From positions 1 to 49,408 of the forward strand of contig CAMVMU010000007.1 in the NCBI GenBank assembly GCA_947168655.1: a stretch of 49,408 nucleotides of DNA, written 5' to 3'. Of this stretch, positions 17,741-25,826 are shown piece after piece (within the stretch, counting starts at the first letter, position 1; the number at the start of each line of letters is the position of its first letter). The translations under genes and the position numbers were made by a program. The notes below the pieces were generated by a model. That model worked only from the letters and a program-made list of their open reading frames with translations, searched no databases and was not told the DNA's origin. Source of the DNA: an uncultured Oscillospiraceae bacterium (GTDB lineage Bacteria; Bacillota; Clostridia; Oscillospirales; Oscillospiraceae).

Positions 17741-18196
17741 ATGACCTCACGTGAACTACTGATACGGAAAATGACCTTTGCTGATCTGGACGATTTGTGC
17801 GCACTTCTCTCAGACAGTGAAGTCATGCGGTATATTGAGCCGCCTTTTTCAAAGGAACAAACAGCGCAATTCCTCATGGACGCTGGACTCTCTGAAAATC
17901 CTTTGGTCTATGCTGTTGAGGACAGCAGCTCCTTTATTGGCTATGTGATCTTCCACGATTACGACGAAGACAATATGGAAATCGGATGGATTCTCAAACG
18001 AGAGGTTTGGGGACAAGGATATGCGAGCCTGCTTACAAAGATGCTCATTGATAAATCTCAAAAACTTGGCAAAGGCTCAATCATTGAATGTGATCCGAGG
18101 CAAGCAGTCACAAAGCATATTGCAAAGAAGCATGGCTTCGTATTCTCCGGCAAGCGTGATGGATGCGATGTGTATAAGCTTTCCAACTCTCATTAG
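17741..18196 (+). CDS. GNAT-family N-acetyltransferase
   Basis: This 151-residue protein is a single GNAT domain: LLIRKMTFADLDDL at the N terminus, YAVEDSSSFIGYVIF as the central strands, IGWILKREVWGQGYASLL as the acetyl-CoA binding region (the R/Q-x-x-G-x-G/A loop reads WGQGYA), and ECDPRQAVTKHIAKKHGF near the end. AAGGAG precedes the ATG. Substrate is unknown. The gene is clearly richer in A+T than its neighbours and uses different codons, which suggests recent transfer. A remnant of another GNAT gene lies just downstream. Confidence 0.85.
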   Translation: MTSRELLIRKMTFADLDDLCALLSDSEVMRYIEPPFSKEQTAQFLMDAGLSENPLVYAVEDSSSFIGYVIFHDYDEDNMEIGWILKREVWGQGYASLLTKMLIDKSQKLGKGSIIECDPRQAVTKHIAKKHGFVFSGKRDGCDVYKLSNSH

Positions 18197-18198
18197 GC

Positions 18199-18342
18199 AT
18201 GAGCAAGGTCTTGATTAACTGTCTTGAGAAGAATGAGGGAAGCAGGAGAACAATTCTTGCAAATGGCGGCAAATATGAAAGTACTATATATGTGCCCGGA
18301 GAAAACGTTAATCTTGAACGATATTGGATTGAATTAGAATGA
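18199..18342 (+). pseudogene. C-terminal remnant of a second GNAT acetyltransferase
   Basis: A 47-residue frame ends LERYWIELE and contains NEGSRRTILANGGKYEST. This is the typical last strand-helix region of a GNAT protein (neighbouring-residue replacement motif ILANGG..E and a terminal RYWI). Everything before it is missing and it begins 3 nt after the upstream GNAT stop, so it looks like the tail of a deleted gene. It is AT-rich like its neighbour. Confidence 0.65.
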
Positions 18343-18451
18343 CAAATTCCTATTTGTAGGGATGTTTCTGTCTTTAGGTTTGCACAAGAACTCCCTTGTC
18401 CACACTCATAACGAGCATCGGATTTTGCACCCCAAAATCCAAACTAATCAG

Positions 18452-18487
18452 AAAAAACCGGCGTGACCGCAGCGGTCACGCCGGTTT
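18452..18487 (-). terminator. Terminator of the xdhC transcription unit
   Basis: A perfect 15-bp stem AAACCGGCGTGACCG (18455-18469) / CGGTCACGCCGGTTT (18473-18487) has a 3-nt loop; on the minus strand it is followed by a run of T. Confidence 0.85.
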
Positions 18488-18573
18488 CATGTCCTTTTGA
18501 GCCGGTGATTGCCGCCTCAAAACAGCTTCTTTACGGAGTACGCCCCGATGCCCGTCCCTCTTTTTTGCGGTAA

Positions 18574-19491
18574 TTATTGGACGTCCTCCAGCAGCACCTC
18601 CATGGTGCCGCCGCAGACCAGATCGTCCTCCCCGGAGGGGTCGCCGTCCATATCCACCGTGATGACCCGGCCTTGCCCGGTGCCAATGAGGCCGCGGGCC
18701 TGCCGCATGGCCTCCGCCTCGCCGCTGCCGCCGCCGATGGTGCCGTACCCCTTGCCGGAGGGGTCCACGGCCATGACGGCGCCGGACTTCACCGGGGTAG
18801 AGCCGGTGGCCGAGAGCACCAGCAGCAGGGCCTTGGGGCCCTTGTCCTCCGTCATAAACCGAAGGAAGGCGGGATCGGTGTTGGACTGGGTCAGCAGGCC
18901 TGCCACCTTCTCCCGGGTGGGCAGGCTGCGGCGGTGCTCTACCAGCTGGGCGCAGATGGACGTGGCGATCTCTGCCGGGGTGATGGCCCCAATCTTCAGG
19001 CCGATGGGGGCGTGGATGGCGCGGACGGCGTCCTCGGCAAATCCCTCCTCCATCAGCTGCATCAAAAGCGCTGCCGCTCGCTGCCGGGAGCTGATGAGCC
19101 CCAGATAAGAGGGCTGTTGCCCGCTGAGTATGGTCCGCAGGCACTCCCGGTCCCACCGGTGCCCCCGGGTGATGACGCACACGTAGTCGGTGGGGCGGAG
19201 CTCCAGCGCGCCGATGGCGTGGACAAACCCGTCGCAGATCACCTGCGCGGCGTCGGGGAAGCGCTGGCAGTTGGCATATTCCGGCCGGTCATCCACCACC
19301 GTGACGGCAAAATCCAGCAGCCTGCCCATGGCGCAAAGGGGCTGGGCGATGTGACCGCCGCCCAGCAGGATCAGCCGCTCCTCCGGCTCGAAGCGCCGCA
19401 CATAGGTCTCGCCCTCCACCTGACGGGACAGATCCGCCGCCTGTCCGTGAGATAAAGCATCCGCAATGCGGACGAACTCCTCAGTTAACAT
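18574..19491 (-). CDS. xdhC: XdhC/CoxI-family molybdenum hydroxylase maturation protein
   Basis: XdhC-type proteins bind molybdenum cofactor and help to insert sulfurated cofactor into xanthine-dehydrogenase-like enzymes. In this 305-residue protein the Rossmann half comes first (LILLGGGHIAQPL about residues 39-51; IGLKIGAITPAEIATSI) and the CoxI half, with GSTPVKSGAVM, GTIGGGSGE and LVCGGTMEV, comes last, the reverse of the usual order. The start is ATG 19491, 9 nt after AAAGGA; an upstream ATG at 19515 would overlap the preceding stop. It lies directly behind the iclR-type gene and opposite molybdate uptake genes, which fits a role in Mo-enzyme assembly. The target enzyme is not in the window. 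Confidence 0.88.
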   Translation of the reverse strand: MLTEEFVRIADALSHGQAADLSRQVEGETYVRRFEPEERLILLGGGHIAQPLCAMGRLLDFAVTVVDDRPEYANCQRFPDAAQVICDGFVHAIGALELRPTDYVCVITRGHRWDRECLRTILSGQQPSYLGLISSRQRAAALLMQLMEEGFAEDAVRAIHAPIGLKIGAITPAEIATSICAQLVEHRRSLPTREKVAGLLTQSNTDPAFLRFMTEDKGPKALLLVLSATGSTPVKSGAVMAVDPSGKGYGTIGGGSGEAEAMRQARGLIGTGQGRVITVDMDGDPSGEDDLVCGGTMEVLLEDVQ

Positions 19492-19507
19492 AACAAAACA
19501 TCCTTTC

Positions 19508-20275
19508 TCACACATCAGCGCCCAGCGCGTGGGAAAGCTGGCGGGCCAGAAGCACCGTCTGCTCCACGGCGTATTGGAATTCCTCGCTCTCTACCCGGCG
19601 GAACAGACCCACCACGCCCAGGGCATATCGAACCTTGCCGGATTGGTCAAATACCGGGGCCGCCGCGGCCCGCAGGCCGATCTTATACTCGCCGTTCTCC
19701 ACGGCGTAACCATCCCGGCGCACCAGCTCCAGGGCGTGGAGCAGCTTTCCCGTGTCGGTAATGGTGTGAGGCGTATAGGCGGTCATACCGGTTCGCCCCA
19801 GGCGCTGCAGGGCGTCGCTCTCCGACAGTCGGCTGAGAAACAGCTTGCCCTGGGCCGTGGCGTGGAGGGGGAGCCGGCTGCCCACCTCGGGGATCACCTG
19901 CAGTCCGCCGCCTCCGGCGCACTGGTCCAGAGAGATGGCGTGATCGCCCTCCAGCAGGGAGACAAAGGCGCTGGCTCCGGTCTGGGCCGCCAGCCGCTCC
20001 AGATAGGGCCGTGCCAGACGGGCGGCGTCCCACCGCTCCGCCACGGCGCAGCCACACTCAAAGAGACGGATGCCCAGATCGTAGCGGCCGTCGTCGTTCT
20101 GACGCACCATCTCGTGGCGGCGCAGGGTGGCCAGCAGGGCGTGGACCGTGCTCTTGGGATAGCCTGTGGCGGCGGACAGCTCCTGCAGCGTCATGGGAAG
20201 ACGGTTGCGCAGCAGCTGCTCCAGCAGCTCCATGGCCTTGTCCACCGAGTGGACGGTACGCAGTTCGGCAGCCAT
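19508..20275 (-). CDS. IclR-family transcriptional regulator
   Basis: The 255-residue protein has an N-terminal winged helix (about residues 5-65: SVDKAMELLEQLL, MTLQELSAATGYPKSTVHALLATL) and an IclR effector domain (SRLPLHATAQGKLFLS, VRRDGYAVENGEYKIGLRAAAAPVFD). ATG 20275 follows AGGAGG by about 10 nt; the frame is open further upstream (GTG) but without a site. It diverges from modABC-moa and is followed by xdhC, so it probably governs one or both units. Its ligand is unknown; a purine, nicotinate or similar substrate of a Mo hydroxylase is a guess. Confidence 0.9.
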   Translation of the reverse strand: MAAELRTVHSVDKAMELLEQLLRNRLPMTLQELSAATGYPKSTVHALLATLRRHEMVRQNDDGRYDLGIRLFECGCAVAERWDAARLARPYLERLAAQTGASAFVSLLEGDHAISLDQCAGGGGLQVIPEVGSRLPLHATAQGKLFLSRLSESDALQRLGRTGMTAYTPHTITDTGKLLHALELVRRDGYAVENGEYKIGLRAAAAPVFDQSGKVRYALGVVGLFRRVESEEFQYAVEQTVLLARQLSHALGADV

Positions 20276-20299
20276 CGGATCAGCACCTCCTTTTTTCTG

Positions 20300-20328
20300 A
20301 GAATAGCACAATTCGGCAATGAAAACAA
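20300..20328 (-). promoter_or_regulatory. Predicted promoter of the iclR-xdhC unit
   Basis: On the minus strand TTGTTT (20328-20323) and TATTCT (20305-20300) with a 17-bp spacer. Confidence 0.5.
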
Positions 20329-20335
20329 GAGAATT

Positions 20336-20367
20336 CCGTATTGCTGATTCATAATTCTGTAATACCG
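20336..20367. promoter_or_regulatory. Inverted repeat between divergent promoters, candidate IclR operator
   Basis: CCGTATTGCTGA (20336-20347) and TCTGTAATACCG (20356-20367) form an imperfect 12-bp inverted repeat (9 of 12 pairs) centred between the iclR and modA promoters. The placement suits a regulator of both units. Confidence 0.45.
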
Positions 20368-20377
20368 AACAATCCTG

Positions 20378-20406
20378 TTGAATTTAAGGAGGCAATCCGA
20401 TAAAAT
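20378..20406 (+). promoter_or_regulatory. Predicted modA promoter
   Basis: TTGAAT (20378-20383) and TAAAAT (20401-20406) with a 17-bp spacer; the expected leader is very short. Confidence 0.6.
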
Positions 20407-20429
20407 AAAACAAAAAAGGAGGGATCCCC

Positions 20430-21203
20430 GTGAAAAAAACCGTGACTCTGATTCTGACCCTTGCCATGCTTTTTACCCTGGCCGCCTGCGGCGGAAAGGC
20501 AAAGACCCAGGTGAACGTGTTTGCCGCCGCCTCCATGACGGAGACACTGACGGAGATCGAGAAAAAGTATGAGGCCGCCCACAGCGACATCGACCTGGTG
20601 TTCACCTTTGATTCCTCCGGCACGTTGAAAACACAAATCGAGGAGGGTGCTCCCTGCGACCTGTTTATCTCCGCCGCGCCAAAGCAGATGGATCAGCTGC
20701 AGGAGTTGGGCATGGTGGATGTGGACACGCGGATCAAGCTGCTGGAGAACCGGGTGGTTCTGTGCGTGGCGGAAGGTAATCCCGCCGAGGTCAACAACTT
20801 TGACGACCTGGCACATGTGCTGAAGGCGGGGAACGTGCTGCTGGCCTTGGGCAATGCCGATGTGCCGGTGGGTCAGTACACCCAGAAGATTTTTGCCTAC
20901 TTTGGCTTGGACGAGGATGCCATGGTCACCTGCCTGACCTACGGCTCCAACGTCAAGGAGGTCACCACTGCCGTGCTGGAGGGGACCGCCGACTGCGGCA
21001 TCATCTACGCCACCGACGCCTATTCCGCCGGACTCACCCCGGTGGATACCGCCACGGATGACATGTGCGGCGCGGTGATCTACCCCATCGCCGTGCTCAG
21101 CAATGCCCAACACCCAGAGGAGGCCCAGGATTTCCTGTTCTATCTGACGGAAGCGGAGGCCTCTGCTATCTTCGAAAAAGTGGGCTTCACGCCATTCGGT
21201 TAA
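20430..21203 (+). CDS. modA: Molybdate ABC transporter substrate-binding lipoprotein
   Basis: This 257-residue protein has a lipoprotein signal peptide with lipobox LAAC (C20), then the ModA fold: VFAAASMTETLTEI, FTFDSSGTLKTQIEEGAPCDLFISAAPKQMD, and GNADVPVGQYT. These are the oxyanion-binding serine regions of molybdate/tungstate binders. The start is GTG 20430 with AAGGAGGG about 8 nt upstream. First gene of the modABC-moa operon. Tungstate cannot be excluded as substrate. Confidence 0.93.
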   Translation: MKKTVTLILTLAMLFTLAACGGKAKTQVNVFAAASMTETLTEIEKKYEAAHSDIDLVFTFDSSGTLKTQIEEGAPCDLFISAAPKQMDQLQELGMVDVDTRIKLLENRVVLCVAEGNPAEVNNFDDLAHVLKAGNVLLALGNADVPVGQYTQKIFAYFGLDEDAMVTCLTYGSNVKEVTTAVLEGTADCGIIYATDAYSAGLTPVDTATDDMCGAVIYPIAVLSNAQHPEEAQDFLFYLTEAEASAIFEKVGFTPFG

Positions 21204-21229
21204 CATAATCCTTGACGGAGGGAGGACCT

Positions 21230-21889
21230 ATGGACTGGTTTCCGTTACTCAACTCCCTGCGCATCGCGGTGATTTCGGCGGTGATCGTATTCTTCGCCGG
21301 GATCGCCGCCGCGTACTATATCGCAAAACTGCCCCGCCTGATCAAGGGCGTGCTGGACGTGGTGCTGACGCTGCCTCTGGTGCTGCCGCCAACGGTGGTG
21401 GGGTATCTGCTGCTGTGCCTGCTGGGTCCGCGGCGGCCCATCGGCGCCTGGGTGCTGGAGGTATTCGGCACGCGGCTCACCATGCAGTGGTGGTCGGCGG
21501 TGTTCGCCGTGACGGTGGTGGTGTTCCCACTGATGTACCGCACCGCCCGGGGCGCCTTTGAGAGCTTCGACGAGACGCTGGTCCAGGCGGGCAGGACTCT
21601 GGGCCTCAGCAACACCTACATTTTCTGGCGGATCCGCATGCCATGCTGCCGCCAGGGGATCCTCGCCGGGGCGGTGCTGTCCTTTGCCCGCGCCATCGGC
21701 GAGTACGGCGCCACCAGCATGGTGGCGGGCTATACCCCGGGCCGCACCGCCACCGTGGCAACGGAGGTCTACCAGCTCTGGCGCATCGGCGACGATGCCC
21801 TGGCCATGCGCTGGGTGGCGGTGAATATCGCCATCTCCGCTGTGGTGCTGCTGGCGGTAAATCTGCTGGAGCGCAGGCGCGGGAGGTGA
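21230..21889 (+). CDS. modB: Molybdate ABC transporter permease
   Basis: The 219-residue membrane protein begins MDWFPLLNSLRIAVISAVIV and has about five transmembrane segments and the EAA loop (QAGRTLGLSNTYIFWRIRMP, then AGAVLSFARAIGEYGATSM), which contacts ModC. ATG 21230 follows GGAGGGAGG; the TTG at 21212 has no site. It sits 26 nt after modA. Confidence 0.93.
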   Translation: MDWFPLLNSLRIAVISAVIVFFAGIAAAYYIAKLPRLIKGVLDVVLTLPLVLPPTVVGYLLLCLLGPRRPIGAWVLEVFGTRLTMQWWSAVFAVTVVVFPLMYRTARGAFESFDETLVQAGRTLGLSNTYIFWRIRMPCCRQGILAGAVLSFARAIGEYGATSMVAGYTPGRTATVATEVYQLWRIGDDALAMRWVAVNIAISAVVLLAVNLLERRRGR

Positions 21890-21893
21890 GGTC

Positions 21894-22949
21894 ATGCTGT
21901 TAGTTGACATAAAGAAAAAACCGGGTGAATTTCAGCTGGACGTCTCCTTTGAGACGAGGGGGGAGACGTTGGCCCTGCTGGGGGCTTCCGGCTGCGGAAA
22001 GAGCATGACGCTCCAATGCGTTGCGGGAATCATCCGCCCGGACAGCGGCCGCATCGAGCTCAACGGCCGGGTGCTGTTTGACAGTAAAAAACACATCGAC
22101 CTGGCGCCTCAGCAGCGGCGGGTGGGATACCTCTTCCAGCAGTACGCCCTGTTCCCCCATATGACGGCTGCGCAGAACATCGCCGCCGGTGCCCGCCACC
22201 TGTCGAAGGCGGAGCGGCAGGAGACGGTGGCGCGGATCGTGAGGCAGTTCCACCTGGAGGGGCTGGAGAACCGGTATCCGGCGCAGCTCTCCGGCGGACA
22301 GCAGCAGCGCCTGGCACTGGGCCGCATTTTTGCCGGACAGCCGGAGCTGCTTTTGCTGGACGAGCCCTTCGCCGCGCTGGACAGCTATCTCAAATGGCAG
22401 CTGGAGCTGGAGCTGATGGACACGCTGGCCGCTTTTGGCGGCGACGTGGTGTTCGTCAGCCATGACCGGGACGAGGTGTGCCGCCTGTGCGACACTGTGT
22501 GCGTGCTGACGGACGGACGCTCGGAGCCTACGGTCCCGGTGCGCCAGCTGATGGCGTCACCCGGCACCGTCAGCGCCGCGCTGCTCTCCGGCTGCAAGAA
22601 CTACTCCCGCGCCCGGCGGCTGGATGAGCATACCGTCCGATGCACCGACTGGGGCGTCACGCTCCGCACAGCGGCGGAGGTAGGGCCGGGGATCACGGCG
22701 GTGGGCGTCCGTGCCCACCACATCGTGCCGGGACCGGGAGCGGAGAATAACATCCCCTGCGCCGTCTCCCGGGTCATTGAGGACGTTTTTTCCACCATCG
22801 TCATGCTCACCACACCGGGGGACGGACTGCTGCGTCTGGAGCTGGACAAGGAGGCGTGGGCGAGACTGGGCCAGCCTGAAAAGCTGACGGTCCACGTTTT
22901 GCCGGAGCAGGTGATGGTGCTGACGGGAGGTGCGGGATGTACGACCTGA
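21894..22949 (+). CDS. modC: Molybdate ABC transporter ATP-binding protein
   Basis: The 351-residue protein has Walker A GASGCGKS (30-37), the signature LSGGQQQ (from 132), Walker B with D156-E157 in LLLLDEPFAALD, and the switch histidine in FVSHDRDE. The C-terminal 130 residues carry a MOP/TOBE-like regulatory region. It starts after GGGAGGTGAGGTC and its end overlaps moaA by 13 nt, coupling import to cofactor synthesis. Confidence 0.93.
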   Translation: MLLVDIKKKPGEFQLDVSFETRGETLALLGASGCGKSMTLQCVAGIIRPDSGRIELNGRVLFDSKKHIDLAPQQRRVGYLFQQYALFPHMTAAQNIAAGARHLSKAERQETVARIVRQFHLEGLENRYPAQLSGGQQQRLALGRIFAGQPELLLLDEPFAALDSYLKWQLELELMDTLAAFGGDVVFVSHDRDEVCRLCDTVCVLTDGRSEPTVPVRQLMASPGTVSAALLSGCKNYSRARRLDEHTVRCTDWGVTLRTAAEVGPGITAVGVRAHHIVPGPGAENNIPCAVSRVIEDVFSTIVMLTTPGDGLLRLELDKEAWARLGQPEKLTVHVLPEQVMVLTGGAGCTT

Positions 22950-23881
22950 CGGGGAGAAAAATCGACTATCTGCGCCTGTCGGTGACGGATCTCTGCAATT
23001 ACCGCTGCATCTACTGCATGGGTCCCGACGGCGTCTGCAAGCGCAGCCACCGGGAGATCCTGTCTATCGAGGAGTTGGCTGAAATCGGCCGTGCCGCCGT
23101 GGAGTGCGGCGTGGAGAAGATCCGGCTCACCGGCGGCGAGCCCCTGGTGAGGCGCGGAATTCTGGATCTCTGCCGCATGCTGCGGGATCTGGAGGGGCTG
23201 GAAGAGCTGACACTGACCACCAACGGCGCCGCTCTGCCGCAGATGGCGGCATCGCTGAAGGCGGCAGGGGTGGACCGGCTGAACATCAGCCTGGATACCC
23301 TGAACGAGGACACCTTCCGCGCCATCACACGCCGAGGTGATCTGCGCCAGACACTGGATGGTCTGGCTGCCGCTGAGGCGGCGGGATTTACCCATACCAA
23401 GATCAACACCGTGCTGATCGGCGGCGTGAACGACATCGAGATCCGCACGCTGGCGGAGCTGACCCGAGACCGGGACATCAGCCTGCGCTTCATTGAGCTG
23501 ATGCCTCTGGGAGTCTGTGCCGACTGGCCCCGGGAGCGGTTCATCAGCGCCGACGCGGTGCTGAAAGCGATGCCGGAGCTGGAACCGATGGGCACCGACG
23601 GCGTGGCGGAACTGTACCGCGTCCCCGGCTGGGCGGGGACCGTGGGCCTGATCCGCCCCATGAGCCACTGCTTCTGCGAACGGTGCAACCGCATCCGCGT
23701 CACGGCGGACGGCAGGCTGAAGCCCTGCCTCCACTCCGACATGGAGATTCCCCTAAGGGGCCTTAGCGGTGGGGCGCTGGAGCGTGCCATCCGGGAGGCG
23801 GCGTCCATCAAGCCGGAGAGCCACCACCTGGGGCAGCGGAGCAGCGACAGCCGCCGCAACATGAATGAGATCGGAGGTTGA
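22937..23881 (+). CDS. moaA: GTP 3',8-cyclase MoaA
   Basis: MoaA is the radical SAM enzyme that starts pyranopterin synthesis from GTP. The 314-residue protein has the N-terminal cluster C20-NYR-C24-IY-C27, the GGEPL motif, and the second cluster in CFCERCNRIRVTADGRLKPC. It ends in GG, as required for the catalytic C-terminal tail. The start overlaps modC; moaC follows at a short distance. Confidence 0.95.
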   Translation: MYDLTGRKIDYLRLSVTDLCNYRCIYCMGPDGVCKRSHREILSIEELAEIGRAAVECGVEKIRLTGGEPLVRRGILDLCRMLRDLEGLEELTLTTNGAALPQMAASLKAAGVDRLNISLDTLNEDTFRAITRRGDLRQTLDGLAAAEAAGFTHTKINTVLIGGVNDIEIRTLAELTRDRDISLRFIELMPLGVCADWPRERFISADAVLKAMPELEPMGTDGVAELYRVPGWAGTVGLIRPMSHCFCERCNRIRVTADGRLKPCLHSDMEIPLRGLSGGALERAIREAASIKPESHHLGQRSSDSRRNMNEIGG

Positions 23882-23885
23882 CCCC

Positions 23886-24371
23886 ATGGATTTTACCCAT
23901 TTCAATGAACAGGGCCGTGCCCGGATGGTGGACGTGACGGAGAAAACTGCCACCGTCCGCACCGCCACCGCCATGGCGGCGGTGAAAATGGCCCCTGCCA
24001 CGGTGGAAGCCATCCGAACCGGCGGCGTCGCCAAGGGCGACGTGCTGGCGGTGGCCCAGGTGGCGGGCATCATGGCCGCCAAGCGCACCGGGGAGTGGAT
24101 CCCCATGTGCCACCCGGTGGCCTTGACCGGAGTGGATATCCGTTTCTCCATTGGCAAGGACCGGGTGGATATTTTGGCCACTGCCAGATGCAAGGGGGAG
24201 ACTGGGGTGGAGATGGAGGCCATGACCGCCGCCTCTGCCGCCGCTTTGACCATTTACGATATGTGCAAGGCACTGCAAAAGGACATGGAGATCACCGACG
24301 TGCGCCTGCTGGAGAAGACCGGCGGCAAGAGCGGCACGTTCCGAAGGGAGGACCTGACATGGCAGATGTAA
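23886..24371 (+). CDS. moaC: Cyclic pyranopterin monophosphate synthase MoaC
   Basis: MoaC converts the MoaA product to cyclic pyranopterin monophosphate. The 161-residue protein contains MVDVTEKTATVRTA, IPMCHPVALTGVDI, TGVEMEAMTAASAAALTIYDMCKA and LLEKTGGKSG, the standard family blocks. ATG 23886 follows CGGAGG by 8 nt. It overlaps the MOSC gene by 13 nt. Confidence 0.95.
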   Translation: MDFTHFNEQGRARMVDVTEKTATVRTATAMAAVKMAPATVEAIRTGGVAKGDVLAVAQVAGIMAAKRTGEWIPMCHPVALTGVDIRFSIGKDRVDILATARCKGETGVEMEAMTAASAAALTIYDMCKALQKDMEITDVRLLEKTGGKSGTFRREDLTWQM

Positions 24372-24799
24372 TCGCCGTCTGCATCAGCGAGAAAAAGGGG
24401 ACGGTGAAGCACCCGGTTCCCTATATCGATGTGAAATGTCACCACGGCATCGTGGGCGACGCTCACGCCGGAGACTGGCACCGGCAGATCAGCCTGCTGG
24501 CCGACGAGAGTGTGGATACCATGCGCGCCATGGGTCTCACGCTGGCCTCCGGCGCCTTTGCTGAGAACATTCTGACCCGTGGTATTGAGCTGAAGACGCT
24601 GCCCATCGGCACCCGGCTGCGGGTGGGGGAGGCGCTTCTCGAGGTGACTCAGATCGGCAAGGAGTGCCACAGTGACTGCGAGATCAAGAGGATCACCGGC
24701 AAATGCGTCATGCCCACCGAGGGCATCTTTGCCGTGGTAGTGGAGGAGGGCCGCATCCGGAGCGGCGACAGGATCACCATAGAGGGGGGAGCGCAATGA
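24359..24799 (+). CDS. MOSC-domain protein
   Basis: This 146-residue protein is a single MOSC domain (MADVIAVCISEKKGTVKHP, GIVGDAHAGDWHRQISLL, GAFAENILTRGI, GECHSDCEI-like region with KECHSDC). MOSC domains bind molybdopterin and occur in sulfurases and YiiM-type proteins; stand-alone clostridial members lie in Mo cofactor operons and may act as carriers or sulfur-transfer factors. The cysteine in KECHSDC is the likely sulfur-bearing residue. It overlaps moaC and the next gene (ATGA). Confidence 0.88.
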   Translation: MADVIAVCISEKKGTVKHPVPYIDVKCHHGIVGDAHAGDWHRQISLLADESVDTMRAMGLTLASGAFAENILTRGIELKTLPIGTRLRVGEALLEVTQIGKECHSDCEIKRITGKCVMPTEGIFAVVVEEGRIRSGDRITIEGGAQ

Positions 24800-25815
24800 A
24801 GCTGATCCGCACCCGGGACGCCGTGGGCCACGTGCTGTGCCACGACATGACCCAGATCATTCCCGGCCAATATAAGGACGCCCGGTTCCGCAAGGGCCAC
24901 ATTGTCACCGAGGAGGATATTCCGGTGCTGCTGGCCATGGGCAAGGAAAACCTCTACGTCTGGGAAAAAACGGCGGGTATGCTCCACGAGAACGAGGCGG
25001 CGGAGCGTCTGGCTGCCCTGTGCCGGAATGAACACATGTCCGCCACCCCCGTCAAGGAGGGCAAGATCGAGCTGAAGGCGGAGATCGCCGGGTTATTCCG
25101 CGTGGACAGCAGGCGGCTCCGTGCGGTGAACGCCATCGACGAGCTGATGATCGCCACCCGCCACGGCAACACCCCTGTTCGCCCCGGCGACAAGCTGTGC
25201 GGCACCCGCTGCATCCCGCTGGTGATCGATGAGAGCAAGCTGATTGCCGCCGAAAAGGCGGTGGGCGGTCGTCCCATCCTGGAGCTGCTGCCCTATAAAC
25301 TGAAAAAAGCCGGCGTCATCACCACCGGCAGCGAGGTATTCCACGGCCGCATCACGGACGCTTTCACCCCCGCCGTGGTGAAGAAGCTGAAGACCTACGG
25401 CATCGGGATGACGGAGCACGTCACCGTGGATGACGGGCTGGAGAACATCCGCCGCGCCATTGGGGAGATGCGGCAGAAGGATGTGGACTTCATCCTCTGC
25501 ACCGGCGGCATGAGCGTGGACCCGGACGACAACACCCCCGGCGCCATCAAGGCAAGCGGCGCCAGGATCGTCACCTACGGCGCCCCGGTGCTGCCCGGCG
25601 CCATGTTCCTGCTGGGCTATTTCCCCGACGGCATGCCCGTTATGGGCTTGCCCGGCTGCGTCATGTACGCCAAAGCCACCATCTTCGACCTTGCCCTGCC
25701 TCGGATCGCCGCCGGGGTGGAGATGACCCGGGACGACTTCATCGACATGGGCGAGGGCGGTATGTGTCTGGGCTGCGGCGAGTGCCACTACCCCGTCTGC
25801 CCCTTTGGCAAGTGA
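24796..25815 (+). CDS. MoeA/MogA-like molybdopterin-binding protein with a C-terminal cysteine cluster
   Basis: The 339-residue protein has an N-terminal part with VGHVLCHDMTQIIPG (about 12-26), like the MoeA linker domain, and a MoCF-binding domain from about residue 170 (GVITTGSEVFHGRI, FILCTGGMSVDPDDNTPGAI, MGLPGCVMY). The last 20 residues hold C-LG-C-GE-C-HYPV-C, a four-cysteine pattern that could hold a metal or an iron-sulfur cluster. It is shorter than standard MoeA and lacks its full N-terminal domains, so it may be a Clostridia-specific insertase or binding protein. It overlaps the MOSC gene as ATGA. Confidence 0.82.
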   Translation: MKLIRTRDAVGHVLCHDMTQIIPGQYKDARFRKGHIVTEEDIPVLLAMGKENLYVWEKTAGMLHENEAAERLAALCRNEHMSATPVKEGKIELKAEIAGLFRVDSRRLRAVNAIDELMIATRHGNTPVRPGDKLCGTRCIPLVIDESKLIAAEKAVGGRPILELLPYKLKKAGVITTGSEVFHGRITDAFTPAVVKKLKTYGIGMTEHVTVDDGLENIRRAIGEMRQKDVDFILCTGGMSVDPDDNTPGAIKASGARIVTYGAPVLPGAMFLLGYFPDGMPVMGLPGCVMYAKATIFDLALPRIAAGVEMTRDDFIDMGEGGMCLGCGECHYPVCPFGK

Positions 25816-25826
25816 GGAGGATGCGT

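Noticed and set aside
20276-20429. Moco riboswitch upstream of modA
   Set aside because: The predicted transcription start leaves a leader of about 17 nt, too short for an aptamer.
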